This document shows positions 12,628 through 23,400 of a DNA stretch of 64,000 nucleotides, piece by piece. The notes under the pieces were generated by a model. That model did no database searches, had not been told where the DNA came from, and saw only the letters and a list, made by a program, of their open reading frames with translations. A program made the translations under genes and the position numbers. Origin of the DNA: Ustilago trichophora (taxonomy: Eukaryota; Basidiomycota; Ustilaginomycetes; Ustilaginales; Ustilaginaceae). The number at the start of each line of letters is the position of its first letter. Position 1 is the first letter of the stretch. The DNA lies in contig OOIN01000011.1 of the NCBI GenBank assembly GCA_900323505.1, positions 682,001 through 746,000 of the forward strand, read 5' to 3'.

Positions 12628-13325
12628 TGATTGTAAATGGCAGAAAAAAAGATGTTTGAGCGATGTGTATACATTATATGGTGTCGCCTGTGTGAGTGGT
12701 GGATGTGAGTGATTGTGAAGGGGAGCCGTGTGAATTTGAGTTTGCGGAGAAAGCGCGGTACGTGGCGGCGGAGCGGAGCTGCCGAAAGCCAAAAAAAAAC
12801 GAGTGATGATGCAGGGTCCAAAGCTGACACTGCGGGCTGATGCCGAAAAATTCACCTCTTACCAGGCAGGAGAACAGTCTCACCTCCGCTCTTACTGCGA
12901 GCCAGAGGTTTGTGGAGAACTCGTGGTTTCGGGATCGAAGGACGATATAGGCTGGCTCTCACCACCACTTCTTAACCATCGTCATCAGCATCTCTGATAA
13001 AGGTTGAACAACGACCTCCTTTTACGTCTTTTGTACATCGCATTTCTGGACAATCTCGGCTTACTCTTCTATTCGGGGAAGAGGGGCTGCAAATTGCCAC
13101 TTAGCTACAGAGTGATTTCTCGTCGAGCAACACATAGCATTGCGAGTGTTCAAACCACCAGCCCAGCTCTTGCTCCTCGACGACTTTGAAGCAGATCAGC
13201 TCTCAGCAGCACTCATCAACTGTATTGCCCCAGAGATTCTGCAAGCTAGTCAGCACTTTCACCCACACATCGTCGCTCTTTACCCCATCAATAAGGACTA
13301 CAACATCAACAACAAAACGCCAATC
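12628..13325. other. Intergenic, 3' side of Mid2-like gene and promoter/leader of yippee gene
   Basis: About 700 bases between two plus-strand genes. Only short overlapping open frames. The last 200 bases (13130-13325) are rich in CA and CAC, a common leader composition here. No other element recognised. Confidence 0.5.
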
Positions 13326-13889
13326 ATGGCATCATCATCTTCCTCTCCATCCCCCTCTTCATCCTCTTCAACATCAGCATCAGCTTCAGTAGCACCAATA
13401 GCACCTCCACCACCACCATTGGACTGGCTACCCGATTCAACCCCACGCTACATCTGTGCTGGATGTGGGGCTCATTTGGCTCTTCAGGTAGGCACCTTCC
13501 TTTTCCATCGCTGAATCACTCGAAGCTCTTATCGAAGCTGCTAACCCATTTCACCCTTATCGTAACCATACTATGCCCAACTCAATCCTCACCTCTTGCA
13601 CACTCTCTCGCGCGCCTTTGCGAAACCGCAGGACGAACTAATAAGCAAAGCTTTCAGCGGTCGAGACGGTAAAGCCTACCTCTTCTCTTCCACTCTCAAC
13701 ACCACCTTGGGAAGCAAAGAAGATCGTCATCTCCTCACAGGAATCCATACAGTCTGCGATCTATCCTGCAAAGGTTGCGGTAAAACCTTGGGTTGGTACT
13801 ATTGGAAAGCCTGGGATCAAAGTCAAAAGTACAAGGAAGGCAAGTGGATCATGGAAAAAGCCAGTCTGTCTAAGGTCAACGCTTGGTAA
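13326..13889 (+). CDS. Yippee-like zinc-binding protein
   Basis: Two exons, 13326-13487 and 13632-13889, split by a 144-base intron (CAG/GTAGGC donor, CGCAG acceptor) in phase 0; 139 residues. After a Ser/Ala/Pro-rich leader of about 35 residues comes the yippee fold: YICAGCGAHLA, then DELISKAFSGRDGKAYLF, TGIHTVCDLSCKGCGKTLGW and a C-terminal KYKEGKWIMEKA. The two C-x-x-C pairs bind one zinc. The exon junction falls inside HLA-x-x-DELIS, which is continuous in animal YPEL proteins, so the splice is well supported. Yippee/YPEL is a highly conserved eukaryotic family; in animals YPEL5 associates with the CTLH/GID ubiquitin ligase. That is interesting because an RMD5/GID2 gene lies 4 kb away, but a link in this fungus is only inference. 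Confidence 0.95.
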
Positions 13890-14217
13890 TCAGTGCTGAA
13901 CTGAGGGGTGATGGGATGGGGAAGGCGAAGGGGGGAGGTGTGCAGCGTGATTGGTGAGGGTAAGGCAGCGATGTTGTGGTAGTTTGGGTCTTGCCATGTT
14001 TCTGTCGGCATCTTGTTCGCATTGTAATGTTGTTCTGGTTCTGTTTCTGGTTTCGTCACTCGCATGCAACTTTTGTTTTTGTTCTTTCACTGTGAGAAAG
14101 CGTCTTTTCACTCAATCACGCGATCGATTGTCGTTCCATCGGCCCTTTTTCAATCGTGCAAAGAGAATGAAAAGCAGATTGCAAAAGTACAAAGCTAGAC
14201 CACAAGCAGGTAGAATC
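13890..14217. other. Convergent 3' region between yippee and YTM1 genes
   Basis: 328 bases between two stop codons facing each other. It should hold both transcript 3' ends. T-rich stretches (14020-14100) are present on the plus strand; no clear polyadenylation motif or terminator can be assigned. Confidence 0.5.
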
Positions 14218-15798
14218 TTACGACTGGGAAACACCGATCCCATGACCCCTAAACACCGTAATCCTCTTATCCTTTCCACCCGCCACCAGCTCCTGACCAT
14301 CTTTAGACCAGTCCAATGCCAGTATGCCCTTTTCGCCCTTTGCGTTTGCATCTGCTGGTGACGACAAGCTGAAGAGGGCTTTTTTGCTACTTCTCGTATC
14401 CCAAACTTTGACTACGCTTTCGAGTCCACTTCCGGAAGCGAACAGATGTCTATCCAAGGGGTGAGAGGCGAGTACGTCGACAGGACCCTTGTGAGCATTG
14501 TTGATGGAAACGCCGAGAGTTCCAGCCGAGGTAGAGGTGCGAGTGTCAAACATGTGGATCGCTCGATCGACCGATCCTGCAACAATGGCGTTGGGTGCCA
14601 GATGGGTAAGGGATAGAATCGGACGCGATTCGGCCGTGGAAGAGGGTAAACTGAGCGAAGTGTGGACAGAACCACCAGAGGAAAGATCCCATCCTTTGAG
14701 TTGGCCGTTGTATCCAGCACTCCAGGCTCGGTTGGAATCTTTGGCGGTGGGAGAGGTGAAGGTTCGCTCAAAAAGTAGAGATGTAATGCGAGAGGCTGGC
14801 GTAAAGACGTTTTTGGATCCAGTGATGGCGTGCGTGGCTGGAGGAGTGTGGTAGAGAATCAAGGTTGGTTCGAGACTTCCAGCTTTCGAGGAAGACGAAG
14901 ATTTGGAAGGTTTTGCCGACTTTCCATTGGTAGTCTTGCGACGCTTGGATGTGGATTCTTCCTCCTCGGACTCTTCTTCGGACTCCTCCGATTCTGCATC
15001 GCCAACAGAAGAAGAGCCCAAATCATCCCAAACCGCAACAACGCCATCCCAACCACCACTGAGCACACTGACTCCACTGGGACCCATAGCCGTATCCACC
15101 GCACCCACAGGCGCATTGTGAGCTTCCCCACTCCACTTTCTCGTGCTCCTCCAAGCTCCATCTTCGCTTTGGCTGACACTCCACAGTTGCACTCTACCGT
15201 CCATTCCACCGGTCACAATGGCCTCGCTGTTGGGTGTCCAAGCGGCACTGGTGAGGGAAGCATTTTTACCCGTTTGAACCGTGGCCTTGTTGATGGTGCT
15301 AAAAGTGTGAATCGCTTCGGTTGGGTTGGTGGGAGAGAAAAGGCGGATGCTGCCATCGTAGCTGCTGGTCATGTAGATGTTGGTGGGAGCGTAGGTGCAG
15401 TCGACAGAGGATACCCAGTCGTCGTGTTCGAAGGCGGCCAAGCGGGTCGGAGGTAGGGTGGAACGGACATATTCGATGCTGAGCGTCGACTCGTTGGTCA
15501 AGCCTCCAGCTTCAAGGTACTCGCCCAGAGTGGTGCGAAGAAGAGAAGAGTCGATGATAAAGTCGAATGGCACCGCTCCTCCACCAGAAGATTCGGAATC
15601 AAACGAGGAGGAAACGAGCTTGTTGACCAAAGTCGAAAGATGGGTTCGGCGCCAAGAGACGGGGACCATGTAAGGTCCCGATGGGATCGCATATTGGGTG
15701 AGGCTGGTGGTAAGGGTGATGGGAACCGTCTGCTCGGTAGAAGCAGCAGCGGAGGCTGCCGCAGAAGAAGGGCCGTCGAAATCGGTTATCGCGCTCAT
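14218..15798 (-). CDS. YTM1: Ribosome biogenesis WD40 protein Ytm1 (WDR12 homologue)
   Basis: 526 residues from the ATG at 15798 (MSAITDFDG); the frame is open further upstream but that part is low-complexity leader. Ytm1 works with Nop7 and Erb1 (the PeBoW complex) in 60S subunit maturation in the nucleolus. The N-terminal ubiquitin-like NLE domain (VPITLTTSLTQYAIPSGPYM, about residues 25-105) binds the Rea1/Mdn1 AAA ATPase in known family members. WD40 repeats follow (AAFEHDDWVSSVDC, ATGGMDGRVQLWSV, LSGGWDGVVAVWDD, AGSVDRAIHMFDTR, SGLESVVKVWDTR), ending at VAGGKDKRITVF. A Ser/Glu/Lys-rich acidic-basic loop (about 262-308) interrupts the propeller, which is common in fungal Ytm1. The order NLE plus seven-bladed propeller makes this call firm. 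Confidence 0.93.
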   Translation of the reverse strand: MSAITDFDGPSSAAASAAASTEQTVPITLTTSLTQYAIPSGPYMVPVSWRRTHLSTLVNKLVSSSFDSESSGGGAVPFDFIIDSSLLRTTLGEYLEAGGLTNESTLSIEYVRSTLPPTRLAAFEHDDWVSSVDCTYAPTNIYMTSSYDGSIRLFSPTNPTEAIHTFSTINKATVQTGKNASLTSAAWTPNSEAIVTGGMDGRVQLWSVSQSEDGAWRSTRKWSGEAHNAPVGAVDTAMGPSGVSVLSGGWDGVVAVWDDLGSSSVGDAESEESEEESEEEESTSKRRKTTNGKSAKPSKSSSSSKAGSLEPTLILYHTPPATHAITGSKNVFTPASRITSLLFERTFTSPTAKDSNRAWSAGYNGQLKGWDLSSGGSVHTSLSLPSSTAESRPILSLTHLAPNAIVAGSVDRAIHMFDTRTSTSAGTLGVSINNAHKGPVDVLASHPLDRHLFASGSGLESVVKVWDTRSSKKALFSLSSPADANAKGEKGILALDWSKDGQELVAGGKDKRITVFRGHGIGVSQS

Positions 15799-16390
15799 CG
15801 TTGCAAACTCTAGTCGAAGGGAGATACGGTAGAGATGATGTTGAAGAAGAGAGAGAGGGAAAGGTGGAGCACAAAGTAGAGTGACAAAAAAGTAAAGTGT
15901 GGAATTTTTGCCGTTGCTGTGCACTTTTTCTCTCAAAAATTTCTTCCAGACTTTCCACCAAAACTGCAGTTCCGACTTCCGAGAAATTGTCGCATCTCTC
16001 CACACGTTCCCCACACAAATCTCGCCCAACAAGCTTCACTCTTAGCAGAACCACGTACAACCCAGACGCTGACATTGCAGTATAGTACTCGGTCATTCTC
16101 TTCGATGCGGTAGGATGCAAACCATCGATGCTTGTTTCGTCTCCAAGGGACGAATGTCTGCAGAATTGTTGGCATTGGCGCACAGCTTCAGAGAACCTAT
16201 AGAGAAGAAGGTGCAGGAACACGCAGGTCGACAATGACCGGTCTGAAGCAACGCCAACGCCGATGTGCGAAGGAAACTTCTTGTCAGCTTTATCGTTCAC
16301 TTCTCTCCGCTCTTCGTTTTGGTCAATACTTACTTGCACACAACCGTGTATGAGACTATTATCGGAGTGATTGAAACGAACACCAAAATG
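15799..16390. other. Intergenic: YTM1 promoter and 3' side of metallophosphoesterase
   Basis: About 590 bases. The 100 bases upstream of the YTM1 ATG are purine-rich on the plus strand (pyrimidine leader on the minus strand). A possible alternative last exon of the metallophosphoesterase could reach to about 16335. No other gene seen. Confidence 0.5.
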
Positions 16391-17440
16391 TCAGCCACTT
16401 TCCTCCCACTCTGATGTTCTGCTTCCACGCTTCTTTAAATACTCACATTTGCGCTCCATCTGCCACTTCTTCTGATCATACTCTACCAGAGCAGCATTGA
16501 CCAGCAGCGTCTCTTGCTGTCCCTGAGTCAACAAATGCGTCCCTCTTGCCTCATGAATGTGTCCAAACACGTGCAACCTCGGTCTGATCGCGTCCTTCTC
16601 CCCATCTTCCGCGGTCAACCTCCTCGTCAGCTCCTCACATCCCACTGGCGTTCCATCATGAATGCTGTCCAACCCACCCAACTTGAAAGGAGGCGTATGC
16701 GTGATCAGCACGTCCACATCCGCCGGTATCGCCGAGTGGACAGCTTTGGCTTCTTCACCTCTTGTGTAGTTCCAAGCCCAATTTTCAAACTCGGGAGACC
16801 AAGGACTGCCAAAGACCTTCCAAGAATGATGGCGCACTTCCTTCCGGCTCACGGTGAAGCTGAACGATTCCGATTCGAGATACTTTACATTTGCACCGAG
16901 GTTCGAAGGGGATAGGATGCGAGCGGCCCGCTCGGCGTCGTCTGGAGAATCTTTAACTTTGTACTTTGCGTTGAGGGCGCGACCTCGAGTCGAGTAGAAG
17001 TCTTTTGCGGTGCATGCGGAAAAGTCATGGTTGCCACAGGTAAAGATCTTTTGGCCATGTGGAAGAGATCTGTCCCGCGACAGGGAGCCCGTGTCCATAT
17101 CAGATCGAGAAAGTTCGGATAGTGTCAGCGAAAGCAGCGCGGTACCAGGAGGAAAGAGAATTTAGCTGCCTTCTTCACAGAATGATACGGGGATACTAAA
17201 AGGTGCAAGAGGTACTCACTTCAACCACTCCACCTGGGCTGCGAGATCATCAGGCTGACCCAAAGTGGTCAGATCTCCCGCATGCAACAGCACATCCCCA
17301 TCGGGGATGTCTGTGGTTTGTGAATGAGTGTCTGAGATCAAGACGAACCGTACCCATTCCAAGCCTGGTTTAGGAGGCGGTGAAGAGGCGTCGTATTCGG
17401 TGTACACTTTGGTGCCTTGTTTCGAGTTGATGGTGGTCAT
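16391..17440 (-). CDS. MPPED1/2-type calcineurin-like metallophosphoesterase
   Basis: Two exons, 17220-17440 and 16391-17069, joined across a 150-base intron (GTGAGT donor, GGACAG acceptor); 299 residues. All signature motifs of a dinuclear metallophosphoesterase are in order: ISDTHSQ, GDVLLHAGDLT, FTCGNHDF, ITHTPPF and FGHIHEARG. The splice restores EWLKSLPHGQKIF, matching the family's pattern between the GD and GNHD blocks. Animal MPPED1/MPPED2 have cyclic-nucleotide phosphodiesterase activity in vitro; the substrate in fungi is not known. The C-terminus is uncertain: a GTGAGT donor sits at MERK/CEYLKK (near 16445), and a short further intron could replace the last 20 residues. No signal peptide, so probably cytosolic. 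Confidence 0.9.
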
Positions 17441-18026
17441 TGTGGCGTTCGTTGGTGCAATTAACCTGGTTGGTATTTCCCGATCTACTGAGTTCTACTT
17501 GTTGTTGAGAGCGCGATGCAGCGAATGCAAGCGAACGAGACGTCGTTCAATGATGCTGCTTGACGAGGTGTGAGAAGTAGCGAAGATGGGGAGCCAAAGG
17601 AAAGAGAGAAGTCAACCCCGCACTTCATCAGGATTTTCATGGCTCGTGCATATGACTCCACTTCTAAATTTCATCCTCGCCTCGCTACGGATCGCAGCAT
17701 GCTTCGGTAAAGAAGCACCGTTTCCGCCTGATCTTCTTTCATCCAAGCTACTGTATGTCACCGTTGAATCACATTCGCACTTCGTGTTGATTCGATTGGC
17801 AGACGAGAGTCATTGGGTGCGAGAGATGGTAGTTGAGATTGTAAAATGCAAAGCGTGCGAAGGAACAAGAAGACGAGTACACAGTTGGAGACGAGGAATG
17901 CAAGAAAAACAAACTAAGAAGGAAAGAAGGACTAGGTTGATTGGGTTTGACGGGAATGCAATCGGAGCGAAGCAAGGGGCTGTTGACCGGTGAATGGCCA
18001 GGATGAGCGAGTTGGCTTGAAAAAGG
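17441..18026. other. Intergenic: metallophosphoesterase promoter and 3' side of RMD5
   Basis: 586 bases between two minus-strand genes. The minus strand is pyrimidine-rich around 17800-17960. No frame with recognisable content. Confidence 0.5.
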
Positions 18027-19645
18027 CTAGAAGTACACCCGAATCGCCTGGTTGAGGTAGCTCTCTGTGGGGCAATAAGGGCATTTGAACCGCCTACGAT
18101 AGACATCATACAGAAGATACTCCAGGTCAGCAATCTTTTCTCCCCCGTTGCACCCGGAGCTAAAGCTGGATGTGCACTTACCCGTTGCCCTTGGCAAGCC
18201 GATTGAGGGTCTCGAGACACAGCACGTGGCCACAAGCCAGCATCATTGGTGGATTTTCTTCTGTGCCTTGCTCCTTCGATACAGGGCAGGCGAAGATCGA
18301 ATGGTATCTCAACCTTGTTGGTAGTGGGATCTCGATCTGTTTCCATCGGTACAGAAGAAGTCACAACATCAGCGTCATTCTCATACTCTCTCCTTGAAAT
18401 CAACGGCTTGCAAGATGTACTTACGGGAAGCTCATCAGCCTGACTCCACTCGTTACCTCTCTCCTTCATGACGGCTTTGACCTTGATGATCTTATTCAAC
18501 GCTCCACCAGCTCCAACCTCAACACCGATTGCCAGAGGCGCGTCCTTTGCGATGCGGTTGCGGGCGCAGAACTCGATCCTGAAGAGGGGCTCTAGCAGCG
18601 GGGCGTGGACCAAATTTGCGTCCAGTAGAGGGCGGTAGATGAGCGGTACGGTGGGAATCAGATGCTCTACGGGCACCGAGTCAAGTCCCTCCGGCCCGTA
18701 AGCTGGAGCCGGAATGAATGCCGGGAGGAAGGCGAGCAGTGTAAACAGCCGTTGGATTTCGGTGAGATGGGTGCTGCGGAAGGGTTTGAAGTGTTCCCTG
18801 CCGTAAGCCAGGGCTCGTTCGACGTTGGTCCTTGCCACTGGAGCACCTATCGGATCACTACTACTTGCTGATGTTGCTGTTGTTGTTGTTGTCGCTACAG
18901 CACTCGTAAGGGCAGAAGATGTAGGATGGAGCTGGTCAATCGACGCACTCATCATTTCGACGTTCTCCCCATCCGGATCTCTATTTCCTAATCCATCCTC
19001 ACTACCCGGCAAGATGGCACCCGCAGCAATCCTTATGTACTGGCTTCTGTGCAGTGCGAACTCCAAGCCACTCATTCTCCCCTCCAACCAGTGCCTCTCC
19101 TGTTCCGCCCAGCTGATCGCCGGTCTCAAATCCCCCCGTCCCATTGCCGCGATGACATTGTGCAATTGCACGTACAACCCTTCCGTCTCTGGCGATAAGG
19201 GTAGCTGTGCCTCGACTGCAAATTTGTAACTCGTCGACCAATCCCCGTTCCTCTGCAAATGGTTGAGTATCACTCTTTCCAAAGCTGTCTGTGCTTCGGG
19301 TGAAGAGAAAAGACTTGGATCTGCAACGCCATCGATCGGGATGGGGAACTTCTTGTCGAGCGCCTTGGTGGATTTGGAGAGGGCAGCGTAGAACTCCTTT
19401 TGCCGGTCGAGAATGGATTTCTGCGCAGATTCAACGGAAGACTTCAACTCGGCGAGAAGTACGGCTGGATTGGGTTGCGTTGGACTGTGGAGAGAAGCTT
19501 TTGCTGCTTCGACTTGGGCAATGAGGCGGTCGATCGAGTCGTGGACTGTCGGGGTGGTAGCAGCCGCTTTAGAGGAGGAAGAGTTGGAGTGCAGACCTGG
19601 TGCACGCTTCGCCACTTGCTCGAGAGACTTTTGCACTGCCTCCAT
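18027..19645 (-). CDS. RMD5: GID/CTLH E3 ubiquitin ligase RING subunit Rmd5 (Gid2)
   Basis: Three exons: 18425-19645, 18182-18336 and 18027-18093; 480 residues. Both introns have GTAAGT donors (88 and 88 bases). The product is one of two RING subunits of the GID/CTLH ubiquitin ligase that in yeast degrades gluconeogenic enzymes on glucose addition. Visible: LisH (ERVILNHLQRNGDWSTSYKF, from about residue 125), CTLH (YVQLHNVIAAMGRGDLRPAI onward), a CRA-like region (TEIQRLFTLLAFLPAF), then the Gid-type RING assembled across exons 2 and 3: FACPVSKEQ, NPPMMLACGH, LCLETLNRL and RFKCPYCP. This RING has the reduced zinc ligands typical of Rmd5. The unspliced frame loses the RING at once, so the introns are required. 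A Thr/Ser-rich loop at about 245-270 is a fungal insertion. Confidence 0.95.
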
Positions 19646-19890
19646 GGTGTTGTGAGCCGATTCCGTGTTTTGGTGATACGGTGGGCTTAAGATTTGTAGG
19701 AGACGAATCTTTCACCTGCAAAGAGATGATTCTGTGACAATCGGTGCAGGTGATACTGTTGCTGGCCGACAAACCCGGCTGAGAAAACGCTATAGTGTTC
19801 AGTGCAAAGCAATTGTTGCATAAAGAGATGCTGGTGATATGCTGTTGACGATGGTGATGGTGACAAGGTGGAGAGTGTGGGTCCGATATT

Positions 19891-19916
19891 GTACAGTACT
19901 GTACTGTACAGTACCG
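19891..19916. repeat. TACTG/CAGTA palindromic pentamer island (copy 1)
   Basis: The sequence GTACAGTACTGTACTGTACA and its next few bases is made of five-base units TACTG and their reverse complement CAGTA. It can fold back on itself. It lies about 250 bases upstream of the RMD5 start. Related CTGTGCTGTGCTGTACTG follows at 19969-19986. Confidence 0.8.
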
Positions 19917-20378
19917 TAGTGAAAGTGTATGTGTCACGAGCCCGTGGTCAAGGCGCTACAACGATACTGTGCTGTGCTGTACTGAAATTGCAAACCGCAC
20001 TTTTTAGTGCTCAGCTGCAGGCGTGCAGGACACTGCAATTGTGCTGGGGGCGCGCAACTGATCCGATTCACACCGTTTACCTTGTGTGTGTGGAGAAGGA
20101 CCCTGATTTCGCAATGTGCCAATTTCGATCCTCTCCCGATCCTTTCCTAGCTTCATGAGCGATACGCAGTACGCTGGTCCCGGTCAACTTCGTGCAAAGT
20201 CATGTCGTGATCTTGATGGGTTGGCGAGCTCAATCGCAGAAGCTCCTGATCAAATCACTCGATGACATAATCGCAAGCTTGTGTTCTTGCCTATCACCGT
20301 CTTACAGCCTGACTTTCAAGCGATGTCTTCTGCCTCCATCACTTTTCAGGCAGCTGTGCGATCCGAATGCTACCGTTC

Positions 20379-20414
20379 ACACTACAGTTCACACTACCGT
20401 TCACACTCTGGCGA
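20379..20414. repeat. Threefold 12-base tandem repeat
   Basis: Three adjoining near-identical units, CCGTTCACACTA, CAGTTCACACTA and CCGTTCACACTC, about 85 bases downstream of the SEC16 stop on the opposite side. Function unknown; possibly in the SEC16 3' UTR. Confidence 0.8.
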
Positions 20415-20495
20415 CTTTTTTCCACACACACATAGACCTATCGATCACAGAACACGAATGAGAATTTCCATAAAAATATATACGAGGCACACCCA

Positions 20496-23400
20496 TCAGT
20501 CGACTACGACGTAACGACTCTTGATGGGTCTCTTCTTGACAGTTCCCGTCCTCGAACCAGACGGAGGAGGCGGGGGCGAGTTCAACCCGGCCGCTGGAGT
20601 CGATGCACCGGACGATCGTCCGCCGCCCATTGGCAGTTGAGCAGCGGGAGGCATCGAGTGATCCGCGAGGTTGCTCCTTGCCCGAGTCAAAGAGCCCATC
20701 CCAGGCGGGCCTCTGCTGGGTGCCAGTCCCGAGCTGCCTTCATCCTGACCCTCGCTGATGGGAGGGGTGGCTCGGCCCATGGTGAAGCTGCTTGATGGAG
20801 GTCCGCGCATCGGTGGTGCGCTGGCGGCTCCGCCGCTGCGGTCGGGCTGCGATGCTGGGCTGGCGGATTGCGTGCGGGCGGGAGGTGGAGGGGGCGGAGG
20901 CGTGCTCGCGGCACTGCTCGTGTCGCCGGCTTTCTTGTTGACCCATCGTTTGAGGTCTTTGTCGTACACGAAGCTGGTTTCCTCGCCAAGATGGGCCTTT
21001 TTGGCTTTCGCAGCTTGGGCGGCTTGAGCGGCGCTGTCGGTGGACGAGCTACGGCCCCACAGACGGCCGAACCACGACGCGGAAGGCTTGAGCTCCTGCC
21101 TCTTGTCGTCGTTACCGCCAGAAGAGCTGGCGGCGTCATCCTTCTTGCTGTCCGCATCGCTCTGCCTGCTCGCGTTGGCAGCAGACGAGCTGGCGACGCT
21201 GTCCCTTCGCGATGTGTCGTCTGCTCCAGAGCTTCCTTCGCCTGTACCTCCGGCGTTGTTCGCCTTTCTGCGGCTGCTCGAGTTGCCCAGACCCAGGTCG
21301 TCATCATCTTCCTCGTCCTCGTCAGCATGGTTGCGTCCATAAGAGGGTGCGTATCGGTGGCTTTGCGATTGCGGCTGAGGAGTTCGACTGTTGGACGAGA
21401 GCGCATCGAAGGGCGAAACGAATCCGCCTTCGTCGCCGCCCTCAAGTGCACCTGCAGCCTCGACGTTGCTGACAAACTGCGGCTTCTGGGCTCCGTGCGG
21501 GTCGTAGCCATAGAACGGTGCTTGGCCGGGAGCGGAATAGCCACTGGCATCGCCTGCCTCCTCGCCACCTGTCTCTTCTGCCTGAGACGTTTCTGTTCCA
21601 TACGGCTGGTATCCGCCGTATCCACCGCCATAGCCTCCATAATCCCCGTAGCCGCCACCGTAGCCAGCCTCTGGACCACCGTTCGGACCCGCAGCATCCG
21701 TGCTAGGTCGGCCAGAGCTTTCAGCTTGACCAGCATTGCCATGCCAGGGCGCCGTGTCTGAAGTAAAGCTCGTTTCAGCAGGTCCGCCGTACGTCGACGA
21801 TGTCGAAAACTCGGATGTCTGTGCGCCGTGACCAGCACCGTACCCGTGAACAGGACCAGCGTGGAGGTTGGCACCGTAGCCATAGGTGTTGCGGGGCGCC
21901 TCGGAGCTGGACCTGACGCTGTCACGATCATAGTTGCTGGCTGCTTCGCTGCCGTTGGCGTTGCCCGATGGTCTGGGTTGTGGCCAGTCACTATAGGGGT
22001 CCGAATTGAGCGGTCGCATCGATAATGCCGACGAGGCTCTGTGTTTCGGCGAAGCCGCACGTTTGGTAGCGTTGCGGAAGTCCATGGCCGATCCAGAGCG
22101 CGATGTCGGCACGCTCGGAGAACCTGTTCGCAACTCGTTGAACGACTGTTGACGAGTCATACCTCCCGATGCCGCATCTGGCGTGATGGCGCTGTAGTGC
22201 GAGAAAGGACCAATGCTCGACGACACGGAGCCCTTGCTGTTCTTGTTGGGCGAGTCGGCTTCCATCGCGCCGTCTTCGCCAGCAATAAACTTGGTAAAGC
22301 GGCCCTCGAGCGCACCCCAGACGCCATCTAGGGTCGGACGCTGCATCTTGCGCGTCACCCAGTTACCTCCTGCGCCTGCCTGTGGTGCGCCGACGAGTCG
22401 ATCCGAAAGCTGCTTAGACTGCGAGAGCAGGGTCGAGTGAAGGTAAGGCGAGTGCTTGCATTGCTTGAGACAGAGTGCAATCGCCTCGCAGTACCTTTGT
22501 GCTTTACCTACTTCGCCAAGATCAGCGAGTTGCTGAGCGTGCACCAGCTTGTAGGCCTGCAGGTGAGGAATACCGGCGAACGGCTCTTGACCTTTGACAG
22601 TAGGCACGAGCCCTTGGGCAAACTCGAGGATCTCAGTCATGAGAATTCCGTCCAGGTCGTGCACGAAGGCCATGGATGCCTTAGGGCTGGACAATCCGAG
22701 CAGCGTGAGGCGTATGCCCGTCGTGTCCGCACCACCGATGGGCGATGTTTGGGGCGAGAGCAGGTAGCAAAAGTGTGCTGCTTCGACCAAGCCTCGTGTG
22801 CAGAGACCGTCACCGATGGCGGTGAGAGCTGCAGCATCACTGGGACTGCGGTTGCTCGCCACAATCGCAGCCGACTCTTTCCAACTCGGCAGCGCTGTCG
22901 GTGCCGAAGCGGACTCGACCGGCGCAGGCTGCAGACCGCTCATCTGGCCAAGCTGCGTCTTGGTACGGAAAAGATCAAAGATCGACACGGGATCCTGACC
23001 CGAGAAGACATTGTAGGCCACCTTGAGGCCCTGAAGATCTCCCTGACCTGAGCCACTGAGCGAAACTTCGGCAGCACCGACTTCGTGCTCGATGAATTCG
23101 CTGACAACCTCCTTCCAGCATTCCTTGTCGACACAGCTGGCGATGGTCATGGCATGCGCCCACATCTTTTGAGCGACGGCATACTCGACAGCTTGGCGTC
23201 GCTCGCCGCGCAACAGCATGCCTTGCACCTTTTGCAAGAAACTAGTTCGCAATTCGTGCGTCGTGACCACGTTGCCCTCTGCCTCGTCGTTCTGCCCGGA
23301 GGAGGATACCGACATGGCGAAGCCGCCAGTGACAGTGCTGTCTGGAGCCTCGGGAACAACGATCAGTGATCGTACGCCCTGCTCAAAAGCCGTGGAGCTC

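Larger units (their letters stand above)
19646..20495. other. Intergenic: RMD5 promoter and SEC16 3' region with two repeat types
   Basis: 850 bases between RMD5 start and SEC16 stop. It contains a TACTG/CAGTA palindromic island at 19891-19916 and a threefold 12-base tandem at 20379-20414, listed separately. No coding region recognised. Confidence 0.5.

Noticed and set aside
20687..22060. Long Arg/Pro/Thr-rich minus-strand frame of 457 codons, and a similar 533-codon one at 25055-26656
   Set aside because: Both are shifted frames of SEC16; the main frame shows the conserved domains.
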